Shown one piece after another: positions 33,018-42,077 of a DNA stretch of 64,000 nucleotides. Below the pieces are notes generated by a model that searched no databases, was not told where the DNA came from, and saw only the letters and a list, made by a program, of their open reading frames with translations. The translations under genes were made by a program, and so were the position numbers. The stretch lies in NCBI GenBank assembly GCA_015056495.1, contig SVGC01000001.1, forward strand, positions 1 to 64,000, read 5' to 3'. Source of the stretch: Butyrivibrio sp. (lineage in GTDB: Bacteria; Bacillota; Clostridia; Lachnospirales; Lachnospiraceae). Position 1 is the stretch's first letter. Each line of letters opens with the position of its first letter.

Positions 33018-35582
33018 ATGTACAAAGTAGTGAAACGCGATGGTAAGGTCGCTGATTTCGACATTTCCAAAATTTCCGCAGCCATAACAAAGGCGTTTGT
33101 GGCTCTCGAGAAGGAGTATCACTCAAGCGTTATCGACCTGATCGCACTTAGAGTTGCATCAGATTTTGAGAGTAAAGTGGTCAACGGCAAGATCACTGTA
33201 GAACAGATACAGGATAGTGTAGAAAAAGTCCTTTCAGAGGCTGGCTATACAGATGTTGCCAAGGCTTATATCCTTTACAGAAAGCAGCGTGAAAAGGTTC
33301 GTAACGTTAATAGCGCCCTGTTAAACTATAAAGATATTGTTGATGATTATCTTAAGATAAATGACTGGAGAGTAAAGGAAAATTCTACAGTTACCTATTC
33401 TGTTGGAGGTCTTATCCTGTCTAACTCTGGCGCCATTACTGCCAATTATTGGCTTTCAGAGGTTTATGATCAGGAGATTGCTGATGCTCATAGAAGCGCA
33501 GCTATTCACATTCATGACCTTGCTATGTTGACAGGATATTGTGCAGGATGGAGTCTTAAGCAGCTGATAAAAGAAGGCCTTGGCGGAATTCCTGGCAAGA
33601 TCACATCAGCTCCTGCATGCCATCTTTCTACCCTCTGCAATCAGATGGTCAATTTCCTTGGTATCATGCAGAATGAGTGGGCTGGAGCACAGGCTTTTTC
33701 ATCCTTTGATACATATCTTGCACCATTTGTAAAAGTGGATAATCTTTCTCAGAACGAGGTCAAGCAGTGCATACAGTCTTTTGTATACGGTGTTAATACA
33801 CCTAGCAGATGGGGTACACAGGCTCCATTTTCCAATATTACTCTGGACTGGACAGTACCAGCTGACTTAAAGAACCTTAATGTTATAGTTGGCGGCAAAG
33901 AGCTTGATTTTACATATGGCGATTGTCAGCATGAGATGGATATGGTCAACAAGGCATTCATCGAGATCATGATCGAAGGCGATGCCAACGGACGTGGATT
34001 CCAGTATCCTATTCCAACATACTCCATTACAAGAGATTTTGATTTCAGTGAGACTGAGAACAACAAGCTCTTATTTGAGATGACAGCAAAATATGGTACT
34101 CCATATTTTTCAAACTATATCAATTCAGACATGGAGCCAAGCGATGTGCGCTCTATGTGCTGCAGACTGCGTCTTGATCTTAGAGAACTCCGCAAGAAAT
34201 CAGGTGGATTCTTTGGTTCAGGTGAGTCAACTGGTTCTATTGGTGTTGTTACTATTAACATGCCTAGAATTGCTTATCTTGCAAAAGATGAAGCTGACTT
34301 CTACAAGAGACTTGATCACCTGATGGATATTGCAGCAAGAAGTCTGAAGACCAAGAGAGAAGTCATTACCAAGCTCCTTGATCAGGGTCTTTACCCATAT
34401 ACAAAGAGATACCTTGGTGGATTCTCCAACCACTTTTCAACTATCGGTCTTATCGGTATGAATGAAGTTGGTTTAAATGCTAAGTGGATCGGTGCTGACA
34501 TGACTGATGTCAGAACTCAGGAGTTTACAAAAGATGTTCTCAATCACATGAGAGATCGTCTTTCAGACTATCAGGAGATGTACGGTGATCTGTACAATCT
34601 CGAAGCTACTCCTGCTGAGTCTACAACTTATAGATTTGCTAAGCATGATAAGGAACAGTATCCTGATATCATCACAGCCAATATGGATGGAACACCATAT
34701 TATACCAACTCTTCACACTTGCCGGTTGGATACACTGATGATATCTTCTCAGCTCTGGATATTCAGGATGAGTTGCAGACTCTTTATACTTCAGGTACTG
34801 TTTTCCATGCATTCCTTGGAGAAAAGCTTCCTGACTGGAAAGCTGCTGCAACTCTTGTAAAGAAGATTGCTGAGAATTACAAGCTTCCTTACTATACACT
34901 GTCTCCTACATACTCTGTATGTAAAGAGCATGGCTATCTGACTGGTGAACAGCCTGTATGTCCTCACTGTGGTCAGAAGACTGAGGTATATAGCCGTATC
35001 ACAGGTTACTATCGTCCTGTTGCCAACTGGAATGATGGTAAGACACAGGAATACAAGGATAGAAAGGTTTATGACCTTAGTCATTCTCATCTTACACATA
35101 CAGGTCCAAAGCAAGCTGTTGTTGCAGAAGCTGTTGAGTCTTCTAATGGCTATGTTGTAGATGAAAACATTGATAATAAAATGATGGCAGGACTTGTGGG
35201 TGATGCTGTCAGAGATGGATCTATAGAATTTGTTAATGGTGGGATTAGAAAAGATTTTATAGAAAATGCTGTCGCAGCAGATTTTACACAGGCAGCTGTA
35301 AAGAAATCCAATAGTGATGTAAGCAATAATGCTTCAAATATTGGTGATGATGTAGTAATGCTCTTTAAGACAGCTACCTGCCCTAACTGCAAGATCGCAG
35401 GCGTAATGCTGGATCAGGCAGGCATCTCCTACAAGATAATGGATGCCGAAGAAAATCCTGATCTTGTTGAAAAATTTGGTATCATGCAGGCACCTACTCT
35501 TGTAGTTGCTAGGGGAAGCAATTATGAGAAATACAACGGTGTATCTGATATCAAGGGCTGGATCGGTGAAAGAGTAGTGTGA
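33018..35582 (+). CDS. nrdD: anaerobic ribonucleoside-triphosphate reductase with fused glutaredoxin-like domain
   Basis: 854 residues. Reduces NTPs to dNTPs without oxygen using a glycyl radical. An N-terminal ATP cone (VVKRDGKVADFDISKISAAI) is followed by the ten-stranded barrel with substrate-site cysteine region PACHLSTLCNQM. Near the end come the zinc-binding cysteines (CKEHGYLTGEQPVCPHCG) and the radical loop SRITGYYRPV with Gly663. Normally the protein ends soon after this. Here ~60 further residues (707-770) lead to a thioredoxin-fold domain, VVMLFKTATCPNCKIAGVML to QAPTLVVARG, with a CPNC redox pair, ending at 854. This suggests a built-in electron donor; that function is inference. 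Transcribed after nrdG and closed by a strong terminator. Confidence 0.95.
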   Translation: MYKVVKRDGKVADFDISKISAAITKAFVALEKEYHSSVIDLIALRVASDFESKVVNGKITVEQIQDSVEKVLSEAGYTDVAKAYILYRKQREKVRNVNSALLNYKDIVDDYLKINDWRVKENSTVTYSVGGLILSNSGAITANYWLSEVYDQEIADAHRSAAIHIHDLAMLTGYCAGWSLKQLIKEGLGGIPGKITSAPACHLSTLCNQMVNFLGIMQNEWAGAQAFSSFDTYLAPFVKVDNLSQNEVKQCIQSFVYGVNTPSRWGTQAPFSNITLDWTVPADLKNLNVIVGGKELDFTYGDCQHEMDMVNKAFIEIMIEGDANGRGFQYPIPTYSITRDFDFSETENNKLLFEMTAKYGTPYFSNYINSDMEPSDVRSMCCRLRLDLRELRKKSGGFFGSGESTGSIGVVTINMPRIAYLAKDEADFYKRLDHLMDIAARSLKTKREVITKLLDQGLYPYTKRYLGGFSNHFSTIGLIGMNEVGLNAKWIGADMTDVRTQEFTKDVLNHMRDRLSDYQEMYGDLYNLEATPAESTTYRFAKHDKEQYPDIITANMDGTPYYTNSSHLPVGYTDDIFSALDIQDELQTLYTSGTVFHAFLGEKLPDWKAAATLVKKIAENYKLPYYTLSPTYSVCKEHGYLTGEQPVCPHCGQKTEVYSRITGYYRPVANWNDGKTQEYKDRKVYDLSHSHLTHTGPKQAVVAEAVESSNGYVVDENIDNKMMAGLVGDAVRDGSIEFVNGGIRKDFIENAVAADFTQAAVKKSNSDVSNNASNIGDDVVMLFKTATCPNCKIAGVMLDQAGISYKIMDAEENPDLVEKFGIMQAPTLVVARGSNYEKYNGVSDIKGWIGERVV

Positions 35583-35662
35583 TACTATAGAGACCTAAGC
35601 CTCGAGCACTTTAGCGGTTAGTATTTTTATGGTGGTGTATGAAAAAATAATATAGATAAAAT

Positions 35663-35708
35663 AAATACTCCTCGTGATTGAAAATGATCACAGGGAGTAT
35701 TTTTACGT
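35663..35708 (+). terminator. intrinsic terminator of nrdD
   Basis: AAATACTCCTCGTGAT / ATCACAGGGAGTATTT with an 8-base loop, then TTTTT. Confidence 0.88.
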
Positions 35709-35780
35709 GCATTAGTTCAGCTGTTGATGGTGCTGATTCCATAAATTTCTGGAAGAATATTGTCTTTACCTGTTGCCTTT

Positions 35781-35872
35781 ACCTATTGGAATTCGTTCAT
35801 TTTGTAATTCCAATAGGTATTATAAAATGGTTCAATCTGTTGGAAATTGAACTATCTTAAATTCCAATCGGT
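35781..35872. repeat. two-unit 54-bp-period palindrome array (detached part)
   Basis: ACCTATTGGAATT...AATTCCAATAGGT (35781-35818, 38 bp), 16-bp linker, then a second diverged 38-bp unit (35835-35872). It is the same family as the array at 36007, separated from it by ~135 bases without repeats (35873-36006), in which I see nothing assignable. Confidence 0.85.
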
Positions 35873-36006
35873 AATATAAGTCACAGCTGCGTGGGATGGC
35901 ACCTAACGAATACTATCATTATATTGTTACTAATGAGTTACCATCAGAATTGGCATGAAATCCTGCCAAAATAAATCGAGCGTGTCCTTGACATGGGGTG
36001 CACTTT

Positions 36007-36330
36007 AAGCCGTTTTAACCTATTGGAAATTGAACTTACTTAAATTCCAATAGGTAATATAAGCCGTTTCAACCTATTGGAAATTGAACTTACTTAAATT
36101 CCAATAGGTAATATAAGCCGTTTCAACCTATTGGAAATTGAACTTACTTAAATTCCAATAGGTTTTATAAGTAGTTTTAACCTATCGGAAATTGAACTTT
36201 CTTGAATTCCAATAGGTTTTATAAGTCGTTTTAACCTATTGGAAATTGAACTTACTTAAATTCCAATAGGTTTTATAAGTGGTTTTAACCTATCGGAAAT
36301 TGAACTCTCTTAAATTCCAATAGGTATTTT
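36007..36330. repeat. six-unit tandem array of 54-bp palindromic repeats
   Basis: Six head-to-tail units starting at 36007, 36061, 36115, 36169, 36223 and 36277. Each has a 16-bp linker (AAGCCGTTTTA-like) and a 38-bp inverted repeat ACCTATTGGAAATT ... AATTCCAATAGGT. Units 1-3 are nearly identical; units 4 and 6 have CTATCGG in the left arm only, which breaks a pair. There are no unique spacers, so this is not a CRISPR. Confidence 0.95.
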
Positions 36331-36343
36331 TACTAAGGCAAAA

Positions 36344-36401
36344 GACCGGCAAGCGGATGCATGTTTGCATACAAATCCATTTGCCGGTCGTAAGAACATG
36401 G
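36344..36401 (-). repeat. TGAATCAT-linker hairpin element, copy a (partial)
   Basis: GACCGGCAAGCGGAT / ATCCATTTGCCGGTC hairpin followed by CGTAAGAACATG, the reverse complement of the family's conserved linker. Confidence 0.6.
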
Positions 36402-36410
36402 AGCACGAAG

Positions 36411-36556
36411 GTTACTGTTCACTCGCTAACAGCTCGCTCCAGTAACAAATTCGCGCATTCATTCCAAATCGCTTTCGGCGAGGAATGCGCTCACCCCTGA
36501 ATCATTTTCTTACGCAGTCAGCGGCGTAGCGCTTCCTGCTACCTCTGAACAGTAAC
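36411..36556 (+). repeat. TGAATCAT-linker hairpin element, copy b, inside a GTTACTGTTC inverted repeat
   Basis: GTTACTGTTC (36411-36420) and GAACAGTAAC (36547-36556) enclose a GCGCATTC / GAATGCGC hairpin (36453-36490) and the conserved CCTGAATCATTTTCTTACG. The remaining ~100 bases to the next gene end hold only a CAATAATTATTG palindrome. Confidence 0.65.
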
Positions 36557-36657
36557 GCACGAAGTGCGGAATGTTCGTTTGAGAAATCGGGTGGGAGTCA
36601 GCCTGCTCTATTCGCTATATAATTAGATTGAACAATAATTATTGCCACAGAATCATG

Positions 36658-39138
36658 TTACGGTGTAGTTGTCTGGGTGTCGCTGCCAGTTGAATCAGTT
36701 GTATCTGATGGAGCAGTGCCGCCCATGTTGCCATTCATCTGACCATTGCCACCCATGCCGCCTCGCATGCCGCCGCCTTGGCCACCGCCAAAGCCCATGG
36801 TAGCTGAGCCGTTAGTTGCATTGATGTCGTCGGCAGTAATCTCACCAGACTGGTCTCCGGATGAGAAAGTATATGTTTCGCCTGAGACAAGGGCATCAGA
36901 AGAGTATGTGACTACGTTTGCAGATTTTGTCAGTGTAAAGGATGCTACTTCACTGCCATTAGAATCAGTAATTGTAATGGTTTCACCAGCTGATATTGTC
37001 TCATCAAATACATATGTGATTGTCTGCTGAGTTGAAGAACTATCAGCATTTTCAAGCATTCCTGACATTCCGATTGCTGTAACGGTACCACCATTTATTA
37101 TAAAGATTCCCTGATTTTCTGTGCCGATATCTATTGCGGCATTCATTGAATTCTCAGGACCATCAACGTATACAGTACCGCCATTGATAGTCAGGTTCTT
37201 ATTGGAATCAAGTCCATCGCCATCAGCATCTACATAAATGTTACCGCCGTTGATTGTGATATCCGGATCTGAAGTAGAAGATGAAGCATTGAATCCATCA
37301 TCAGAAGATACTACGTTGATATCTCCACCATTAACTGTGATAGTTGCGCCTTCTATACCTTCATAACTGTCTTCAATATTGATAGTGCCATCATTTATTG
37401 TAAGTGCTGTATCTGAGTGAACGCCATCATCACCGGAAGTAATTGTAAATGTGCCTCCATCGATTGTTACATCACTTGTACCGTGGATAGCATCATCAGC
37501 AGAATCTATTACAAATGTACCACCTGAAATTGTCATTAAGCCTTCTGCTTTAATAGCTTTCTGGCTGACAGCATTGGAATCAGCATCGGTTGTACTTTCC
37601 ATTTCTCCAAACATACCGCCGCCAAAGCCGCCCTGGCCACGTGTGAAACCACCTGCTGAGGCTGTACTGTCAGTTGAATCTGATGTAGTATCTGTTGCAT
37701 CAGTACTCTGACTTGTTGTCTGGTCATCAGAAGGAGCAGTGCCTTGAGCCATGTCAGGAGCCTGTCCGTCAGAAGGAGCAGCGGCGCCAGTCATGTCAGG
37801 AGCCTGTCCATCAGAAGGAGCAGCAGCGCCATTCATGTCAGGAGCCTGTCCGTCAGTAGGAGCAGCGACGCCAGCCATGTCAGGAGCCTGTCCATCAGTA
37901 GGAGCAGCGGCGCCATTCATGTCAGGAGCTTGTCCATCAGTAGGAGCAGCACCTTCAGTCGTGTCAGTACTCTGTGTATCAGATGTAGTGTCTGAAGACT
38001 GTGAATCAGTTGTAGTGCTTGAACTATCAGTTCCCTGGTTCTGCATCTGTCCAAAACCTCCGCCCATGCGGCCACCCATTTCACCGCCCATGGTCTCTGT
38101 CTGTTTCTCTACAGAAGCAGATCCGTCACCAGTAAATATGTCAAAATAGCCATCAGCAATATCCAGTGTTCCATCTGACTGGATTGCATCTCCGTAAGAA
38201 TCTATATCAAAAGTACCTGAAGCGATGGAGAGAGCAGTACCAGCCTTTATACCATCATTTGCAGATACGAGATTTAATGTAACATCACTGATTGTCAGAA
38301 CTTCTTTTGACTGAATACCATTGTTTATATAACCATATACATTGAGGGTTCCAGATCCGATAATGCTCAGGCTGCTTTTTGCCATGATCGTAGCCTTCTG
38401 ACTGTTGGAAAATCCTTCATCAGTAGACTCTTCAGATGACTCAGCTGTAGAAGAATCACTAGTTGTTGTCTCGTCTGTAGTTTCTTCTGAAGTAGATGAA
38501 TCACTAGAAGATGAATCACTTGTTGTCTGATCAGCTTCAGTAGTGTCATTGCTGGTATCAGTCTCTGCAGACTCAGTATCCGTAGCACTATCAGCTTCAG
38601 TAGAGTCTACTGTGGTCTCATCAGTTGTAGTAGTTGTAGCGCTTGCAGAATTTGCTTCCTGTGTTGCTGTCTTTGCAGCCTCGTAAGTCTCTTCAGTTCC
38701 GCTTGTAAGGGTGTTTTCAGTGCCTTCCATTACATAGATCGTTGCGCTTGAAGCATATTCGATGTAAATAGCATCTTTTTCACTGTTAGTAATTGTTACA
38801 CCGTTTAAGATGATCACTACGTTCTGGTTTTCAGCTTCTACCTTGATCCTGCCTTCTGTAAGTGTTCCGCTGAAAGAATAAGTACCACCGGATGTAATGA
38901 CTACATCATTGTCTTCAACTGTGACTCCATCGCCATCTACAGTTGTACCACTGTCAGAAAGAGTAACTGTGGCAGTAACATTTGTTAAATCCACATCGCT
39001 GGATGAAGTAGCTACAACAGTAGCACTTTCAGTAGAAACTGTGGAAGTGCTTGTTCCACAACCTGATATTACAATTGCAATGGCCATGGTCATTGCAAGA
39101 CCTATACTCATTTTTGATTTCATTTTCTTGTTGATCAT
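36658..39138 (-). CDS. DUF4353 (Cthe_2159-like) carbohydrate-binding lipoprotein, 826 aa
   Basis: Lipoprotein signal with lipobox VISGC; the ATG follows GGAGAGG (a TTG five codons upstream covers that site). The mature protein has the right-handed beta-helix repeats of DUF4353/Cthe_2159 proteins, described as polygalacturonate-binding: GGTYSFSGTLTEGRIKVEAE, NVVIILNGVTITNSEKDAIY, later ISGGTFVIDSADDAIHGTSD and INGGNIYVDADGDGLDSNK. Two Ser/Thr-rich and one 14-residue-repeat linker (GAAAPTDGQAPDM type, five to six copies) interrupt the helix. The end is Gly/Met/Asn-rich. It is probably a cell-surface plant-polysaccharide-binding protein. The closest neighbour in style is the lipoprotein at 44574. 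Confidence 0.85.
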   Translation of the reverse strand: MINKKMKSKMSIGLAMTMAIAIVISGCGTSTSTVSTESATVVATSSSDVDLTNVTATVTLSDSGTTVDGDGVTVEDNDVVITSGGTYSFSGTLTEGRIKVEAENQNVVIILNGVTITNSEKDAIYIEYASSATIYVMEGTENTLTSGTEETYEAAKTATQEANSASATTTTTDETTVDSTEADSATDTESAETDTSNDTTEADQTTSDSSSSDSSTSEETTDETTTSDSSTAESSEESTDEGFSNSQKATIMAKSSLSIIGSGTLNVYGYINNGIQSKEVLTISDVTLNLVSANDGIKAGTALSIASGTFDIDSYGDAIQSDGTLDIADGYFDIFTGDGSASVEKQTETMGGEMGGRMGGGFGQMQNQGTDSSSTTTDSQSSDTTSDTQSTDTTEGAAPTDGQAPDMNGAAAPTDGQAPDMAGVAAPTDGQAPDMNGAAAPSDGQAPDMTGAAAPSDGQAPDMAQGTAPSDDQTTSQSTDATDTTSDSTDSTASAGGFTRGQGGFGGGMFGEMESTTDADSNAVSQKAIKAEGLMTISGGTFVIDSADDAIHGTSDVTIDGGTFTITSGDDGVHSDTALTINDGTINIEDSYEGIEGATITVNGGDINVVSSDDGFNASSSTSDPDITINGGNIYVDADGDGLDSNKNLTINGGTVYVDGPENSMNAAIDIGTENQGIFIINGGTVTAIGMSGMLENADSSSTQQTITYVFDETISAGETITITDSNGSEVASFTLTKSANVVTYSSDALVSGETYTFSSGDQSGEITADDINATNGSATMGFGGGQGGGMRGGMGGNGQMNGNMGGTAPSDTTDSTGSDTQTTTP
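37751..37960 (-). repeat. 42-bp tandem repeats inside the DUF4353 gene
   Basis: Five units of ATGTCAGGAGCCTGTCC plus 25 bases (starts 37751, 37793, 37835, 37877, 37919), coding for a 14-residue DGQAPDM-containing linker repeat. Confidence 0.92.
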
Positions 39139-39412
39139 ATCTCGCCTCTCCAATCTTTTCTAAGTTCAAATATCAAACCTTTTATATTGTTTCTACGTTT
39201 ATTTTATTGTGGTTACCTAAAAGCAACCTAAATAAGTGCTTACTATTCTATAAAATTGCGAGAGTTTCGCAGAAACGGATCAATTCGTATCATCAGTCAG
39301 GGTCAAAAGTAGCGTTTGGCTCCTGTATCGAAAAAAGTTAAAACAATTGAAATAATGCTTTATTAATATACAATTTGCAATTAAAATAGTTAAGTATTTG
39401 TGTACTTATGAA

Positions 39413-39456
39413 GATGATTCGTTACTGATTAAGGACTGAACAGTAACGATGATTCG
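39413..39456. repeat. small GTTACTG hairpin flanked by direct repeats
   Basis: CGTTACTG (39420) / CAGTAACG (39441) hairpin between two copies of GATGATTCG, as if a ~27-bp hairpin had been inserted with target duplication. The remaining bases from 39139 to 39555 are AT-rich; an AATAGGC...GCCTATT hairpin lies at about 39466-39500. I see no clear promoter there. Confidence 0.5.
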
Positions 39457-39555
39457 GAAGGTAATAGGCGCTAGGATATAGTTGTCATTGTTTTGCCTAT
39501 TTGCAGTATTCATTAAATGAAATTAGAAGATGCAAAAAAGAATTGTGGAGGTATG

Positions 39556-40212
39556 ATGAAAAAGTTATTGAAGATTGTTGGGGGAATCTTAGTATTATTT
39601 ATCTGTATAGCGGTTGTATTGTTGATCATTTCCGGTATTCGTACCGGGCTCACGCAGGATGACTATTCTAAGGTCTATGTCGATGAAAAATACCAGACTC
39701 CGATAAAAATAGAAAATATAGAAGTGATAACACAGGATATTTCTTGCGGTTATGCGGTGATTGAGATGTTTTCAGCTTGGAATGGCGGCGATATTACAGA
39801 AGAAAGCCTGTATGATCAGTATGGAACCATCATTACATCTACAGGAAAAAAATTCTGTGAAGAGATGAACAAGCAGTTCCCGGAATATAAAACAGAGATG
39901 CATAAATATGTAAAAAATACAGAGTTCATCGATATCATGTATGAAACACTTGCTTCAGGAAAGCCTGTTCCATTTGAGTGGGCAGCGTTATATGGTGATG
40001 AGTGGACATTGCACTATTCATTGATAATTGGGGCGGATATTTCGAATGATAAGATAACTGTGGCAAATCCATACGGATATTATGAGGAGCTGACGATAGA
40101 AGAGTTGCTGGAAAGAACCAGTTTTAAAGCCTATGAAGATATGCCTCTGTTTATGAAGATGGGATTTGCTATTGGATTGTTTGAAAAGAATACTATTTAT
40201 TCAGTTAAATAA
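39556..40212 (+). CDS. membrane-anchored C39-like cysteine peptidase family protein (218 aa)
   Basis: GTGGAGG precedes a double ATG; the second (39556) has the better spacing. An N-terminal hydrophobic helix (IVGGILVLFICIAVVLLIIS) anchors it with the rest outside. The domain matches Peptidase_C39_2: Cys64 in ITQDISCGYAVIEMFSAW with the preceding Gln, His153 in EWTLHYSLIIGAD and the following Asn in VANPYGYY. The full Gln-Cys-His-Asn set suggests activity. The substrate is unknown; no bacteriocin gene or transporter is adjacent. Confidence 0.85.
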   Translation: MKKLLKIVGGILVLFICIAVVLLIISGIRTGLTQDDYSKVYVDEKYQTPIKIENIEVITQDISCGYAVIEMFSAWNGGDITEESLYDQYGTIITSTGKKFCEEMNKQFPEYKTEMHKYVKNTEFIDIMYETLASGKPVPFEWAALYGDEWTLHYSLIIGADISNDKITVANPYGYYEELTIEELLERTSFKAYEDMPLFMKMGFAIGLFEKNTIYSVK

Positions 40213-40232
40213 AGCATACTCAACGTTTATAT

Positions 40233-40306
40233 GAGTCACTAAGAACGTATCAAAATGTCTCATTTTGGAACAAATGTGAGACATTTTGATACGTTCCCAA
40301 TGACTC
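40233..40306. repeat. GACGTATC palindromic repeat, copy 4 (diverged but still palindromic)
   Basis: GAGTCACTAAGAACGTATCA, AAATGTCTCATTT and their complement. Both arms carry matching changes (GGGGACG to AAGAACG, GACTCATT to GTCTCATT), so pairing is kept. It follows the C39 gene by 20 bases. Confidence 0.88.
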
Positions 40307-40393
40307 TGTATGACAGATAAGAATATGCAGATTTTATGAGAAAGTAGTTTAAGAAAAATCTATAGATTTTTGCCATTTTATGTCAAAAATCCT

Positions 40394-40484
40394 GAAAACA
40401 AGCCATCTAAAGGCAGCTTCGCTGCAGGGCTTGTTTTCCTCTTGTATCATTTTCTTACGAAACCCGCAGCCAGTGCGGTTTTCT
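40394..40484 (+). repeat. TGAATCAT-linker hairpin element, copy c
   Basis: Hairpin A AAAACAAGCC...GGCTTGTTTT with inner GCAGC-TTC-GCTGC, linker CCTCTTGTATCATTTTCTTA, hairpin B AAACCCGCAGCCAGTGCGGT. Confidence 0.8.
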
Positions 40485-40514
40485 GTTTGAAGTCACAAGA
40501 ATACATATATTATA

Positions 40515-40556
40515 GAAATCCTCACTAGCTGAGGATTTCGAAAGAAAATGATTCTA
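40515..40556 (-). repeat. TGAATCAT-linker hairpin element, copy d (hairpin B and linker only)
   Basis: GAAATCCTCA-CTA-GCTGAGGATTTC followed by GAAAGAAAATGATTCTA; hairpin B has paired substitutions relative to copies c and e. Confidence 0.75.
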
Positions 40557-40717
40557 GTGTCTTGTCTGGATGACAATTTGTTTAATTACTTGTCTGATTC
40601 TCAATATGCGTCGTTATATTCAATCACCGTAGCCACCGCTACGACTCATTCAGATTCCTAGCCTATTGAGAATAATACTTCGTAATTAAATCAAAAGTCA
40701 TCAAGACATGACACTAG
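40554..40717. repeat. 164-bp large inverted repeat
   Basis: Arms of ~54 bp (CTAGTGTCTTGTCTGGATGA ... GATTCTCAATA and its imperfect complement CTATTGAGAATA ... GTCATCAAGACATGACACTA) enclose ~54 bases with a GTAGCC-ACC-GCTAC-like hairpin. No reading frame. The ~80 bases to the permease stop hold nothing I can assign. Confidence 0.8.
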
Positions 40718-40798
40718 TACAGATGTTTTTAAATATCTCGACTATATTATTCTAGGAATATCCACGTGCTGCGTTGTCGTAAACCGTTAATGCCAGCC

Positions 40799-42064
40799 TC
40801 ATGCCACAGAAATCAGATATATCACAACTGCCGCAATAGTGCTGGTCAGACCAACCATAGCTTCGAATACAATCAGTTTCATTCTTTCAGAGATGTTCAT
40901 GTTGACAGCTCCGCCTGTTGCATGGAAGAAAGAGCCATGTGGCAGAGAGTCTATTACTGTTGCTCCGGCATGGATCATTGCTCCGGCAGACAATGCGTTG
41001 ACTCCTTCAGCTGTAAGCACTGAAGAGAATGTCTGAGAAGCTACAGTTGCGCCTGCAGTAGTTGAAGCAGTTGCGCCTGCCATGAGTATTCCTGCGATAG
41101 GAGCAAGGAGGAAAGCCGGCATGTTCATAATGTTCAGCAGACTTACCACATCCTGCTGTAATGCTGAAGCCTTGATTATTCCTGCGATAGTACCTGTTCC
41201 TAGTAAGAGGATTGATACACCTGTAACTTTGCCAAGACCAAATTCAGCATAGCCGGCAAATTTCTTGATGTTTCCAGTTGCAATAGTGCATACAAGGCCG
41301 CCAATAGGTAATGCAATCATAGGATCGATGGCAATATCAAATATTGGACGAAGAGCAAGGAGTATGATTACTACCAAAGGTCCAAGGATTGCTTTGAAAA
41401 ATGATGGAAGTTCCTTTGATTCTGCCTTTTCCAGATCTGTATCAAGTACTGCAAGACCATCTTTTTTGGATAAAAGATTGGCAATGATAACAGTAACAAT
41501 AAGTGCACATAAGGCAGGGATTATATTTTTCATCATAAGTGAAGTCAGGTCAACGCCAAATGATTCTGAAACAGCTATAGTATTAGGGTTTGGGGAAATG
41601 ATATTTCCAGCCTTACCACCACCTATCATTGCTATCAGAAGTGACTGCTTGTTGTAACCTGCTTCTTTTCCAATAGCCAGTGCGATAGGAGCAACTGTTA
41701 TAACTGATATATCGATAAATACACCAACAGCACAGATTACCATAGTTGCGATGGAAACAGCCAAAAGAGCCCGTTTATTTCCAAGTCTTTTTACAATTAC
41801 CTGAGCTATTTTTTCAGCAGCACCAGTCTTTATGAGGGCTCCTGCAAGGATACCGGAAGTCATGATCCTGAGAACTGAAGTTATCATGCTTCCTGCACCG
41901 TTCATCATTGTTGTCACAGTAAGTGTCAGGTCTCCATAAGAACCTATTACTCCGCCTACAAGAGCTCCAAGGATCAAGCTGTATGCAGGATGGAATTTTT
42001 TAATGATCAAAATAATGGCCAGAGCCATTCCTATAATTGCGCCAAGCGTAGTAAAATCGTACAT
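40799..42064 (-). CDS. GntP-family permease (probable glycerate/gluconate importer)
   Basis: 421 residues, ~12 hydrophobic segments, GntP family of the ion-transporter superfamily (LGAIIGMALAIILIIKKFHP, GALIKTGAAEKIAQVIVKRL, GGGKAGNIISPNPNTIAVSE). It brings sugar acids across the membrane by proton symport. The glycerate kinase gene lies 13 bases upstream in the same operon, so glycerate is the likeliest substrate; family members also carry gluconate, and specificity cannot be read from sequence. A divergent CdaR-type regulator completes the locus. Confidence 0.9.
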   Translation of the reverse strand: MYDFTTLGAIIGMALAIILIIKKFHPAYSLILGALVGGVIGSYGDLTLTVTTMMNGAGSMITSVLRIMTSGILAGALIKTGAAEKIAQVIVKRLGNKRALLAVSIATMVICAVGVFIDISVITVAPIALAIGKEAGYNKQSLLIAMIGGGKAGNIISPNPNTIAVSESFGVDLTSLMMKNIIPALCALIVTVIIANLLSKKDGLAVLDTDLEKAESKELPSFFKAILGPLVVIILLALRPIFDIAIDPMIALPIGGLVCTIATGNIKKFAGYAEFGLGKVTGVSILLLGTGTIAGIIKASALQQDVVSLLNIMNMPAFLLAPIAGILMAGATASTTAGATVASQTFSSVLTAEGVNALSAGAMIHAGATVIDSLPHGSFFHATGGAVNMNISERMKLIVFEAMVGLTSTIAAVVIYLISVA

Positions 42065-42077
42065 TTTATATCTCCTA

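Noticed and set aside
36007..36330. CRISPR array
   Set aside because: Units are contiguous and nearly identical without variable spacers, and no cas gene is in the window.
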